Part shown: one piece after another, positions 1 to 10,968 of the stretch
Layout: each line of letters opens with the position of its first letter
Numbering within the stretch: the first letter of the stretch is position 1
From: Adiantum capillus-veneris
Lineage: Eukaryota > Streptophyta > Polypodiopsida > Polypodiales > Pteridaceae
DNA length: 64,000 nt
Reading direction: 5' to 3'
Assembly: GCA_014529385.2 (NCBI GenBank)
Contig: CM043958.1
Coordinates: forward strand, 82,085,525-82,149,524
Program-made: the position numbers and the translations under genes
The notes under the pieces: model-generated
Seen by the model: only the letters and a program-made list of their open reading frames with translations
The model's database searches: none
Told to the model about the DNA's origin: nothing

Positions 1-270
1 CTATACCAGCCTCTCTCAACTCCTTCTAAACAGAGTAGCTGATGTTATAGCGAAAGCGTAAACCATGCTTTAGTGGAATGAGTTCACAATAGTGGCATGC
101 CATGCATGCATATCTGAAAAATAGTGTGATAAGCCCTTCGCTTCAATGACAGTCTCCACAATGTGAGAAAATGCCATACGTGCCTTGCACAATGTATATT
201 GGTATGGATACATCATAGTTGGCTATTTCCAACCATAATTGTGAGCTTATATCCTCTTATTGCCAAACCG
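1..270. other. no recognisable feature
   Basis: AT-rich sequence with no open frame, transposon motif or repeat that I can recognise. Confidence 0.5.
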
Positions 271-789
271 GTGTGCCATTATCCTTGATCCCAAGTCAAT
301 CATTAAGAAGAGAATGGGGTCTAGGAGGGCATCTTTATTTGGCAGTTTAAGGAAGTCAAACTTTTTGTATTAGGAAAGTAATTAAAGCCCGGCTTTTCAA
401 TTCAAACAAACAAAACGGCTAGTTTATTTGAATTCATATTTTCCCCCAAAATGGAAGTTAAAATGTAGCGGGTAAAACTATATCATGTAGCATATCTATG
501 GAAAGAGCTCGATGGGTACATTGCAAATCTATGATCTCCGCTCGAATCGGAGATCATATATGGGAGTTATGGAAGGCCGAAAATTATAAAATTGTCCACC
601 TCCTTTTTGGGGGGGAAAGTGAATCCTTTGACCACTCTTACACATCTCTTACACACCCACCATTCTTCCACACATGGCGAATACCTATTCGTCAAAATGT
701 TAATCACCTCCATAAGCTCATGGCAATTAAAGAGGCCCTCCTAGACCCCATCCTCTTCCTAATGGGATAGTACTGTGGCATGGAATAGA
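271..789. mobile_element. MITE-like element with imperfect terminal inverted repeats
   Basis: A stretch near 293-342 (core GGGGTCTAGGAGGGC) is repeated in inverted orientation near 721-765 (core GCCCTCCTAGACCCC). About 45 bp pair with only a few mismatches, and weaker similarity continues outward to about 271 and 789. The spacer is about 380 bp and has no transposase. A short non-autonomous DNA transposon or foldback element is the simplest reading. No clear target-site duplication was found, so the ends are approximate. Confidence 0.45.
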
Positions 790-3159
790 AGCCTTACTTC
801 GCAATAAGTTTGTCAAAGCACTTTGCTTTGCACAACAAAGAAATATTATTCAAATGAAAATTGTAAGACAGAAATACAAGTAGAACACAAAATTTTCTAA
901 CCTTGTCCCCCCTCTGAGAGCAGTTGCCTTCTCTTAAATGTGGCCCGTAGCCATGTATGCTAAGAAATTTAGAGTTGTCGCATGTACCTTGTATGCCCTC
1001 GAGGCTTGGTTCATACCGACCTCCAATAAAAAGCAGGTAGACATGTTGCCAAGTTTTCCCAAGTTTGTATTCTACTAACATATTTCAAACTTTGGAATCT
1101 TCTAAGAGAAATGCCCCAAAGTGAAGCCTTGCTTCGCATTATTAAAAAGATAAGATAGAACTGAGCGTGATTGCTATTAGTTAATAGATGCTTGGGTTAA
1201 CACACAATTGTCAAAGCAAAGAGAATGGACATTGTCGATCCTTCATAGAGGAACACCTTGTTGAATCCTGCAGCTTATTGAGAAGCATGAGATTTCTCAA
1301 TATGAAAATAGATAGCTCATGCGATTAAGCTGTCAAATTTCATTTGAACTGTCAAACTCTGTTTGACCGAAGCAACATGTGGTTGTCAAACTGGCATTGT
1401 ACAATCCTTCAAGATGGAATAAGCTTAAAACTGAAACTTAAATTTAAGGTACTTACTAATTTTTTTGTAACCTCCGCTTTTGGCATCAAAAATCATAGCA
1501 TTTTTGTGGCATGATTATGCTTTCAATGTACTTCACGGACTTATTTTGCCTGCATGCTGGCAAGCTGTAATTGCTTTGGAGTGATTATGCACCCAATGCA
1601 TATACATATATAGGAGGCCTTGCTTCTCCACTCCTCTTGATAGTACAAAGAGGACATATCAAAAGGATATTGGCTGATGTAATACACAAGTCGGTTCTTA
1701 GCATCTTTGTACAGAGCCTTGCTCCCTGGCGAAAATTGATGTACCGTGGTACATCTTAAGGCATTGTCATATTAAACAGAGAAAATTTAACCCTGGAAAT
1801 TGTCGACGTTATTGAGTATGATGCCACACTTTGAAAACTTGTCGATGACGCTTGTCGACAATGGGTTGATCATGATCGGTTTTTACTGCACCCTAACTTT
1901 GTAGCGCAACCACATGACATTGGCTAAAGCTTTTCGCATGAGCACCCTTACATGGACTGTTGCTCCCTTATAGTACAAGTCACAGGCCATCTATGACCTT
2001 TATTGCCAGGCAACCTTGCCAACCTGCATCAACTATGAACGTAATCAGCTGATTAAGAAAATGAAATAAGTTACCTTTGTTCCGTTCCCTTGGAGCCCAT
2101 TGAGGCAGATAATAGGCCTTGCTTGTATCAAAATTTAATTTTCAAAGATCCCTCCATAGAATCCAAAGCTGCTACATGATTTCCTGCTCATGCCAATTCG
2201 TTTTGCTGAATCCCAAGCCTTGCTCGAGTGCCTAAGACCTTGTCGCAACCTTGCTAATACCTTCATATCAAGAGTACTCCTTTGTCCTCGGTAGGTTGCC
2301 TTTGTCAAGACATGCAAAACATACTTTAATTTGCAGACCTTCTCTCAAAAATTCGCACTTTGTGGCCTTTCTGCATCCGTAGCTATGCACCATGCCAAGT
2401 CTTGCTTCAATTTGAAAGAGTTCTTGTCTTGTCTTATGGCGGCTTTTGTAGAGCATATTTTTGTGTTGAGAGTCTAAAATTTTTAAAGGCTGAGCCTTCA
2501 TGGCTAGTACTGAGTTTGATTCCCGTGTCAATTTTTTGTCTCGCAGGGCTATGATGACCTACTAATGATGGCATGCCAAGATGCTGTGGGATTCTACTTT
2601 TAGCCCAACGGCAGGATGCCGAACACAGGAGTGTCATGGGATCCAGCCCTTGTTGTGGCCTTTGACCACCTTTGGCCCCAAAAAATAGCTTCTGAACCAT
2701 GAAACTATACCTCCAGAATGAGCCATGGTGGGCAACGACAGAGATGAAGGAGATAAGGCTTCGAAAAATCGATGCATGTTGCTCTAATGACACTGCCATA
2801 GTAGCATGAGTTGTTGGATATGCCGAGGCACATCCACCGAGGGCAAGCATGCCATTTTTGGTGCAGGCCGCCTTCGGCTCTTGGTACCCAAGGGACGCTT
2901 CCTATGGCCATCACTGTCCTTGGATAAGAGTTCCTGCACGCGTGGCTCCTCATCCCCTCCTTCCCCAATTGCATGAACATGCAAAAACATGCAAGACCTA
3001 GAAGGATCACACCCTTTCCCCCCAAAAACCTGAGGCTTTGAAACCAATGCGAGACCTATGGGTGTATAGGCATACTAATCACCTCCTAGCCTCCCTAGTT
3101 ATAGCCCTTGGCTCTTGCAAGTAGGACCCCTTAACCATATGCCCTTGCCCTCGGCTCCT
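790..3159. other. intergenic or intronic sequence, nothing recognised
   Basis: Several short open frames occur on both strands, but none shows a known domain, biased composition or plausible splice structure. Decayed repeat DNA is likely. No tRNA, exon or LTR was recognised. Confidence 0.4.
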
Positions 3160-4960
3160 AGCCGACTACAGAGCCGTTTCGACCCCTTTGGCGCTTGGCC
3201 TAACACAAGGATGCCCTTTGAGTGCTATGTTGTATGCTCTTGCTACACATCCTCAATTGTTGTATCTGGACTCCTTGACGACATCTAGACATTTACATGG
3301 ATTGGAGATGCCATGTTGTGGTCATTTTGTGGCACAGGCGTATGCGGATGTCACCATGTTTAGGCCTAGAAATCAACCTAAGGATGTTTGATGTATCATG
3401 GAAGCTCTACATGTTAATAGGTTGGCTGCAAGTCTGCAAGTGAACTTCCAAAAATCTAAATTGTTACTGTTGCATCAAATGGATTGGCACTCTATATTAT
3501 GGCCATGTGAGATAGTGAAGCTTGAGGCATCTTGGATACCCGCTGGCTTGGTAAATCAACACTGCCAAATTATTGGATTGGGTTGAAAATATACTCAGGT
3601 TTAAATTGAACTATTGAAAATTGTCTACTTGGCCGTTGCATGTAAGACTCATAATAGTGCAGTCCATCTTGGTGGCATATATACAATTTTTCCTGCCATT
3701 GTTGCATTGGCCACCCCGTCGTCTTCGGGCCTTCATGTCTCAGATTTTAGAGCACTTTTTGTCTACTTGCTCACAGAAAAAGGGCCTACGATTACTCACG
3801 ATGGAAAAGTTGTGTACTCCAAAGCGTTGTGGTGGTTTGAATATTCTACATTTGTGTTCTCATGTTACATCAAGGAAGGCTGCTTGTTATTGGTATTGAT
3901 TGAGCAAAAACCACCCTAATGTAGATGTTTGCATTTCTGTGCTCTCATGCAGTTTCTACACCAGCTTTTGGCCATTGGCAGTCTTCGTACTGGGATGTGG
4001 TTTTTGGTAAATTTGAAGCTACAATACCTGGATTCCCCCTTGCTTCCAATCCTTGTAGTTGATTGGAAATTAGTCACACAGGAATTGTTGTGGCACGGTA
4101 GAGATGACGCCTATGGCAATTTACTTTGATTGGGAAGTTTGCATTTGAGTCAAGTTTTTGATCAGACTCTTGTTGAACGCTCTCCTAGACATGCTTATTT
4201 TCTCTCCCAGAAAGGTATTGACAGGATAACAGATGTGATAGACACTGATGGATGGGTGCTCTCGTTTAGATAGGTCGCTCTTACTTTTGGGCTTGGGATG
4301 CACTATAGGCGCATGTGGAACACCATTAAGGATCTGATAGACTCAGTATCTCCCATTCCGCTGCTGGTTGTGAAGAATCGAATATGTGATTGTCATTATG
4401 TTGGTTCTTCGATCCACTCCAATATCTGCAAAGAAGGTGTATTGTCATTTGTAGTCATCTTCCTGGATACAAGAACATTGTAATAAGGTATGGAATATGA
4501 ATAAGGGTGCTACATGGTGGCAGAGTAAAGTTATGAAAGTGTGGCATGCTAAGCTACCTCTAAAGGAGGGATTATTTACGTTGAGATGCATCGTTGGGGT
4601 TCTCCCAACTAGCAAATTTTTGCGCTCCAAGAAGATTGGCATCTTCGCGATGTGTTCGTTGTTGTGCAGGCATTGAGAATATTTCACATTTATTGTGGTC
4701 TTGTTCTCGTACGCAACAGTTTATTGTGGTCTTGTTCTCGCATGCAATAGTTTGTGGATTGCATCTCTACAGCTCTTCGCACACATATTTTGGTCGATTT
4801 TTTTGGATTTTTGGAGTTGTTCTGCCATTACGTTGGCTACATGCATCCTTTTTTGACAGTGTTAGAATCTAGGTGTTATGGACAATGTGGAGAGCACGTA
4901 ATTTAATCATGTTTCAACAGATTCAAGTAGAGTATGTTTCCTTCTTCAAAACATCTCTTT
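3160..4960 (+). pseudogene. decayed LINE (plant L1 type) ORF2: RT and zinc-finger region
   Basis: Pieces in different + frames keep the order of a plant L1 ORF2. QGCPLSAMLYAL (about 3203-3240) matches the RT block before the active site. AYADVTMF (about 3340-3365) is a damaged YADD box. LQVNFQKSKLL follows near 3440. The RT thumb/connection (LSTWPLHVRLIIVQSILVA, CTPKRCGGLNIL) lies at 3620-3880. A zf-RVT region with LPTSKFL and CVRCC...HLLWSC is at 4595-4700, and a C-terminal WTMWRARN motif near 4880. Frameshifts and stops are frequent, so it is dead. It belongs to a different LINE family from the minus-strand copies further along and has the opposite orientation. No endonuclease was found just upstream. 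Confidence 0.75.
4690..4753. repeat. 32-bp tandem duplication inside the decayed LINE
   Basis: A unit of about 32 bp containing TTATTGTGGTCTTGTTCTCG occurs twice in direct succession with three or four differences. It duplicates part of the zinc-finger region of the LINE pseudogene. Confidence 0.7.
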
Positions 4961-5474
4961 GACAGTCTTTCAAGTTGCCTATGACTTGGATGAGCTCGCC
5001 TTTAATCATTACGAGCTCTACTTTGACTGTTTTGGATTTGCTGCTTGCAATATTTTCTATGGGTTTTCCTTGTTTTGAGGTTTCCCATTGGTGATTCAAT
5101 CTGACATCACTAGAAAAAAAAATCGTGTTCCCTTTCTCCTTGTCTTCTATGATGATATAGTCAAAATTTCCATATGTAAAAGATTTTGTACATGATATTT
5201 TCAATAAACTAACCAATCCTCAACGATCTTCACTTAGGGTAGAATCCAAGGGAAGCCAACCTTCCACTTTTGCCAAATGTGATTATGTACCGCATTGTGC
5301 GGATGAACCATATTGATGAGCATCTAAATCGTCATTTTTAATAAGATATTTGATAAGAAGGTTCTGAGAGGCAAAGTATACAACCTAGCCATCCCAAATA
5401 TTGCAATCACAATTTTACACGCACCCACACTCACACACTAACACACATTCATAATACGAGTGCGTGAACCATCC

Positions 5475-5477
<3 letters not shown>
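4961..5477. other. no recognisable feature
   Basis: No gene, domain or repeat recognised between the decayed LINE and the first long GA tract. Confidence 0.4.

Positions 5478-5559
<82 letters not shown>
5478..5559. repeat. (GA)n microsatellite, no LINE attached
   Basis: About 82 bp of uninterrupted GA. It is not followed by the LINE 3' tail found beside most other GA tracts in this window, so it looks like an unoccupied site. Confidence 0.95.
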
Positions 5560-5562
<3 letters not shown>

Positions 5563-6319
5563 GGCAAACAGTGAGCTCCCAATAGTTTTTTGGCAATGAG
5601 CCGTTTAGTATATAGAGAGATAAGAGCTGCGTCACACTAGATGCTAACAATGCATACCACGCATCACTCTTAAGCATTGCAAAAAGCTTGTAATTGCCGT
5701 CACACACCCATAAACTACGGGTGCTTGTAGCTCTTCAAAAGTATAGACTCCAGGTGACACCGACAACTGCTTGTGACGAGACAGGGAAAAACCTTAATCG
5801 AGGGCTTTCAATGGGAGCAGTCTGTAAAAAAAGACAAAAGCAATCGGGCCAAGCGCTCCATGCGTTGCAAGTTTGAGAAAATCTCCTAGACTTTACAGGG
5901 GCTACAACACATTCCCTCTGCGCTACTAACAGTGTTGTGTGTGGGGGACTATATACATGCAACACAATGTATGCGCCACAAGCGCTGTATGCACGCTGTG
6001 GGACCCAGTTATAAGCAAAACAAAAACCCAACCATTCCAAATGCCACGTTCAAACACCTCTCTTTTCTTCTTTTCTTCTTCTTCTTCTCTCTTTGTAGTG
6101 TTTTTACTACATTTTTCACAAGCCAAGTTCAAATTTTGAAACGCTCTCTCTCTTCCCTCATTTTGATTTGAAAAGAGATGTGAACGTAATGTGATGCGCG
6201 GCTCCCCCATGGCGGGCAACCTGCCACTGTCCACGTTCCAAGCTCAGCATTTCGATTGCCATCGTTTCATACGCTCCCATTGCATTTCTCTGAATGAGAA
6301 GGTACTGCCGCTCCGCAAA

Positions 6320-6320
<1 letters not shown>
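5560..6320. other. no recognisable feature
   Basis: Contains a CT-rich stretch near 6060-6090 but no recognisable gene or element. The upstream EXO84 exon was looked for here and not found. Confidence 0.4.

Positions 6321-6411
<91 letters not shown>
6321..6411. repeat. (AC)n(GA)n compound microsatellite, no LINE attached
   Basis: About 36 bp of AC run directly into about 55 bp of GA. No LINE tail follows, so this GA tract also appears unoccupied. Confidence 0.95.
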
Positions 6412-6414
<3 letters not shown>

Positions 6415-6559
6415 CGGCTTGCATCGCCTGCTCAAAAATTCCTGGCATGGAATGGAATTTCCAGTGACTTCCTCTCTGAGTGAGGGTTTGTCGAGAGGTT
6501 AGTGGGTTTGGTAATATCCTAATCTCCCCAGAAATTGGGATTATTTAGCTGTTTATCAA

Positions 6560-7650
6560 GGTTCTTTCTGTCTGGAACTTCAAGCAAGAATCACCTATTT
6601 CTTTCAAGGGAGGTCTTTTGAAAATCTCCACTAAACTCATTGCTTATCACTTGCATCGCATCTCTGCCCAAGTCATCCCACCCAGCACAGTATGGGTCCA
6701 TGAAGAGGAAATTCATGTTCCATACCATTTTAATGTTCATATGGGCATTGAAAATGCTAAAAGCGATCAGACAACATGGTGTGATGGTTCAACCAGATTT
6801 GGAGAAGCATTCAGCCATCTCAGCTCATCTTTCTTTTGTCGAGTGGATCAATGCACTGGATTTCGGTTCCTGTATCTGTATGGGTTCCATCAATTCATCT
6901 GCTAAGGAAGGATTTGCAGACATGTAGTTGTCATGTATTGGTTCAGGAGCATAAGGTGGCCAAACCATTCTGCAATCTTATGTATACGGGATCTCACCCC
7001 TTTTGGGAGCTTGCTCTAGGAGACATGTCTTGCAGCTGTGTATGCATCTCTGTTTGTCCACAATATGTTGCATCCTCCGTGACACCATGGTACTTTTGTT
7101 GCTGGGAAGCCATTTATGTTTCCATACAGATATGTGATCATCCATGGGAACGGGGTACTTTTTGGACAAAGCTGTCACATGCATTGCCTAGTGTGGGCAT
7201 TTGGGTTTTTGGAGGTCACTCCAACAACATTGAGTCTATAGGTGATTGGTGGGCCTTCACCCCTCCAGTTTTGTCTTCCATAGCTTTGCACGAGTAGAAT
7301 GCGTGGGAGAGCTATACATGCATTGGATGCTTGGCACATTCCATCCTTTGGTCGCCAGCCTAATTCTCTAAGATTCTCTTGGGGTACCAGCAGATAGGAG
7401 AGCTGTCTACTAGAGACGTTGGACAGATTCTATGTAGATGCATGGGCTGCGTCCCTCGGTGGTTCCATCCCTATTTGTGGTGGCACTGTTCTTTCTGATG
7501 GCTTTCCAGTCTTAATGTGCACATAATCCCGATACCTCTTGGAGGGGATGCTCCATTCTAGATAGAGTGCTTTTTGATGAGGTTCTCACAAGAGATGTAG
7601 AGGATTTGGTCTGTGAATGCTCATAGCTTTCGATCTCCAGTAGCCCTGTT
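6560..7650 (+). pseudogene. decayed LINE endonuclease region, + strand
   Basis: The + frames carry remnants of an APE-type LINE endonuclease: VLVQEHKVAKPF near 6940, HPWERGTFWTKL near 7140-7175, then VGIWVFGGHSNN near 7190-7215, the eroded counterpart of the family's GGDFN motif. A degraded RLDRFYV...SDHxPV-like stretch lies near 7410-7520. A stretch at 6620-6700 (KISTKLIAYHLHRI) resembles the N-terminal RT block of LINEs but lies upstream of the endonuclease, so either the order is rearranged or that match is chance. Many stops; not functional. Confidence 0.55.
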
Positions 7651-7938
7651 TGCCTCGTGCATTTCTAGCAATGTTTGTAGAGATTGCCTCAATTACTCGT
7701 AAAGAGCTTTGATGTAGGGAGAAATTGCTTCATATACCTCTGAGCTCGGCTCAAAGGATCTTGTAGGAGCACCCTTAGACACATATTCCGCTGGCAGACA
7801 TGTAGAGCTGGTATTAGAGCTTTGCTCTATTCAGGAGGTGAGATCTGAGTTCTCCCATCATGCTGTGTATCTCATCGGATATCCAAAGTAGATAGGATGA
7901 GCAAGGATTTCTTTGCTACGCACTAAGAGAGGCTAGGA
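7651..7938. other. no recognisable feature
   Basis: Short stretch between two LINE fragments. The minus-strand LINE A begins abruptly at its right edge. Confidence 0.4.
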
Positions 7939-8181
7939 GTCGCTGTAAGCCATTAAGTATGGCTAACCCATGTGTGGTAGTCATCTCCGTGAGGTATCTC
8001 CCATACTCCGTCTGCTCTCTACCATGTGAGCATCTGTCAAGCCCCAAGTCACCCACATCCAGCTCTCTAAGCATTTCATCTGAAGTGTCGTACAAGATTG
8101 TCTGAGAGTTGCCCGTTCAGGCATTGAAGTCCCCTAGGAGGATGATATCACCATCCCTAGAAAACTCCCATATATCATCAT

Positions 8182-8562
8182 CTAGTATAGAGAAAGGCGA
8201 TTGTCCTCTGGGTGAGCATATACTGACATACTATGTGGGAAGTAACATATGGCAATGTATAGAAATCGGCCTGTGTCAGCTCTCAACCTCACCCACATGT
8301 ACCTAGCATGATCATCTCTCCGTACAATATGTAGTAGTGGCTGTAACTCCTCCCTAAATAGCACTGCTACTTCTCCTGAACCACTACTCCCATGCTCAGA
8401 TCTCGCGACTGTCTTGTGGGTTGTCTCCCATCTGTATCCTACTACATGTGGCATAAGCTGTCCCGGGGCCTGATGAGTCTTTGAGAAGAAAACAATGTCC
8501 CTCTCTCTGAAACTGTCCTCAAAGGCACCAACATCCAACCTCATAGATCCATTACAATTCAA
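8182..8562 (-). pseudogene. LINE A ORF2 N-terminal endonuclease fragment
   Basis: Encodes the start of an APE-like endonuclease: NCNGSMRLDVGAFEDSF, then FFSKTHQAPGQ with the catalytic-region E replaced by K (copy H has FFSETHQAPGQ). The block VAVLFREELQPLLHI and the FLYIAICYFPHS strand follow. The frame breaks near 8190, although nucleotide similarity continues to 7939. It lies about 30 nt downstream of ORF1, the same bicistronic spacing as in copy H. The E-to-K change and the truncation make it inactive. Confidence 0.75.
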
Positions 8563-8592
8563 GTAGCCATCTTCAGTGTGGTTCCATAGGTC

Positions 8593-9482
8593 TCACACCG
8601 TCATGTAGAGTGCCGCTCTACAATCACCACCCGACCATCTCTGTAAAAGGCCGTCTTTCCCTTCTCCCTTGCCGCCGTAATCTCTGGCATTACCTCTCTC
8701 ATATGCGCAAGCTGCGAGAGTGAGATCATCACCGAGGAAAATACCCGTCTTCTTGAGAGTAGGCCTCTTTTTCAGAAATTTCTTCTCCTCTTCCAAGGAG
8801 GGGAAGGGTAGTATGAGAGCTCTCTCTTTTGAAGATTCTCCCGAGCCACCACTCTTCTTGCCCACTCTCCATGCCTTTGTGTGTGAAGGCTTGTCCACCC
8901 CCATCATAGATGTGAGGATTGTGACCTCTTTTTCCACATTGTTTGTCCTTGAGGCCGGTCACCCTCACATGTAGAGCCCGCATCCTCCTCCTTTGTTCCT
9001 CTTCGAGGGTCATGTTTATAAGAGTGGGTGTACAAGGAGCTTCCTTACCTTTCCCTTTCTTGGTGACCTCAATCCATTTTTCGGCCTCTTCTACTTTCTT
9101 TTGTGTTGCGGAGATGACTGTGGCCCATGAATTCTTCTCCTCATCTTCCTTGATAACTCGTATTTCTTCTCATGGTATTCAATTCTTCCATCATGGATGG
9201 CTGAATTTTGCCTTCTTCGAGCCGCCCACTTTTTGTTGCAAGAAGTTCACCTTGGAGAGTCCAGATTGTGGCTTCTTGTGAAGCCGCTTGCTCTACGACA
9301 CGAGAAATCCTTTTGCATAGGTTCTTCTTTTCCTCTTTCCATTCCTCCATCTTTTGAAGAAAGGTTGCCTCCATCTCTTTCTTTCACTCCTTCACTTCAA
9401 CTTCAAGTGTTGATATCCGCTTGTTGGTAATCGAGAACTTCATGTTGAGAAGGAGGCGGGCTATAGCCACTGGAGAGGCCAT
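8593..9482 (-). pseudogene. LINE A ORF1, coiled-coil plus L1-ORF1p-like protein, broken
   Basis: Reads in pieces. An N-terminal MASPVAIARLLLNMKFSI segment ends at an in-frame TGA. A coiled-coil segment lies at 9141-9374 (MEEWKEEKKNLCKRI). The C-terminal half lies at 8593-9013, with MRALHVRVTGLKD, KAWRVGKKSGG and TGIFLGDDLTL. These match the intact ORF1 of copy H domain for domain. Stops and frameshifts show it is not translated as one protein. Confidence 0.7.
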
Positions 9483-9518
9483 GTGGAAGGGGGTCAATGG
9501 GTAGCCCAATGGAGGGAG

Positions 9519-9521
<3 letters not shown>

Positions 9522-9604
<83 letters not shown>
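9522..9604. repeat. (GA)n tract between LINE A 5' end and LINE B 3' tail
   Basis: About 83 bp of GA. Left of it is the 5' end of copy A; right of it is the 3' tail of copy B, AAATGAAATGAAATG on the + strand. Confidence 0.95.
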
Positions 9605-9608
<4 letters not shown>

Positions 9609-10881
9609 GAAATGAAATGTTATATTAACGTCTTCAAAAGGCCAAAATGACCTATGAGACCAATCAGTTACAAAATAGTGAATCTAATACCATGTCTGGG
9701 TACAAAAGAACTAGAAAAGAACTAGAAGTGGAACAAAATACTACTACTACTACTACAATCTAAAACTACGTGGGTGTAGCAGCTGATACAATAGGTACCC
9801 GGTAAACTGGATGTAACAGTGTGTGAAACAAAGATGGAAGAAATGGTGAGGATCCATCCTCATCTGCACTCTGGATGTCGAGAGAGTATGGCTCGAATCT
9901 TCTGTTGTAGTCTCCGTCGATGCTGTGTAGCTCCTCTCCTCAGTCGCGGTCGTCTGTATCTCTGTAGCTCCAATGCTCGGTCGATGAGAGTGCCAGTAGT
10001 GGTCGAATGAGTGTGGGACGAGCTCTGCAGTGGTGGTTGCTCCTTTGGCTGTCCCATATCTAGTGAAAAGAAATCTGTAATGTGTCTCTGGGACTGCCTC
10101 TCTCTAGCTCTCCCCAGTAAAGTGTCTCTATACCTGTGTAACTCAAGTAGATATAGTCCAAGACATCTCTGATCCTCATAACTCATGACCCTAGATAGAG
10201 GACCGAAACCCTCTCTGAATAAGCAGTGGAAACGCCCCCGTATCTCATAGAACACTGTGCAATGACATATGTAGTGCAACTCTGTCTCTGGCTCTCTCTG
10301 GCATAATCGGCATATCCTGTTGTCTGCTGGTATCCCTCTGAATCTACCGGTCTCAATCTCGAGCTGATGTGAGGATGTGCGTATCTGACCAATGGCACAA
10401 CGCAAACCATGAGACATATGTGTGTCCATGTAGCTGGGTCGAATCACAAACCCATCTCCTGTGAGGTGGAGAAGATGCTCTCTATAGAAAGCCATCTTCG
10501 TGCTCAACTCCTGAGGCGGCTCTATCCATGTCCTCCTGGTGTCGAGCTGGATCAGGTCCTGACGAATGAGTCTAGTGATCTCCACCCGTGTAAGAGACAG
10601 CGAGGGTGCCTGAAGAGAATACTGGAAAGGGGGCAACCTGTCCATGGTGAAGCCATGCGTCTGAAACCATGAAGTCATCTGTGCATACCAGCATGAAGTG
10701 TCCCCCTGTAGAGCTAACTGTCTGGAAGACTCAAGGGCCAATCTAGCATATCTGTCTCTAGTAGTATCCCATAGGCTGTGCACAAAGGACACTGATCTGG
10801 TAAGCGCCTCAATCTCCATGGGGGGGGCAGCTAGCTCTGCTCGAATGATCGCGTGAGGTACGGAGGCCTTGGCTCTAATCA

Positions 10882-10884
<3 letters not shown>
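9605..10884 (-). mobile_element. LINE copy B, 5'-truncated
   Basis: Minus-strand copy with a complete 3' end: 3'UTR 9605-9859 with the family hairpin at 9639-9653, then the C-terminal part of ORF2. It is truncated at 10884 and runs directly into GA. Its 3' terminal 126 bp match the tiny copy K at 36369-36494 with no difference that I can see, which suggests recent activity of this subfamily. Confidence 0.9.
9860..10882 (-). CDS. LINE B ORF2 C-terminal part (after RT), open but truncated
   Basis: An open frame of 340 codons covering the region downstream of the RT active site. It starts within IRAKASVPHAIIRAELAAPP and contains the connection region and the C-terminal cysteine-histidine motif CRLCQREPETELHYICHC (C-x2-C-x8-H-x4-C), typical of L1-clade ORF2 proteins and thought to bind RNA or target DNA. 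It ends RHPECR. There is no start codon of its own: the frame is open to the truncation point. EN and RT are missing, so it cannot transpose, but the lack of stops suggests a young insertion. Confidence 0.8.

Positions 10885-10962
<78 letters not shown>
10885..10962. repeat. (GA)n tract between LINE B and LINE C
   Basis: About 78 bp of GA joining the truncated 5' end of copy B to the 3' tail of copy C. Confidence 0.95.

Positions 10963-10968
<6 letters not shown>

Larger units (their letters stand above)
7939..9521 (-). mobile_element. LINE copy A (TC-associated family): 5' end, ORF1, start of ORF2, 3' part missing
   Basis: Minus-strand similarity to LINE copy H starts abruptly at about 7939 inside the ORF2 endonuclease and runs to the 5' end at 9521, where a GA tract begins. 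It appears 5'-complete: a start codon at 9480-9482 opens ORF1 (MASPVAIARLLL...), which reaches about 100 bp further 5' than copy H. The 5'UTR is about 40 nt. Loss of the 3' part is the reverse of normal LINE truncation and points to a later deletion or rearrangement. Confidence 0.8.

Noticed and set aside
2434-3047. Several overlapping open frames on the minus strand
   Set aside because: They overlap each other in different frames and show no domain or codon signal.
5438-5707. Open frames reading long Ser-Leu or Arg-Glu runs across the GA tracts (also near 6244-6502, 14925-15362, 19008-19346)
   Set aside because: They are translations of microsatellites with no start context or conserved flanks.
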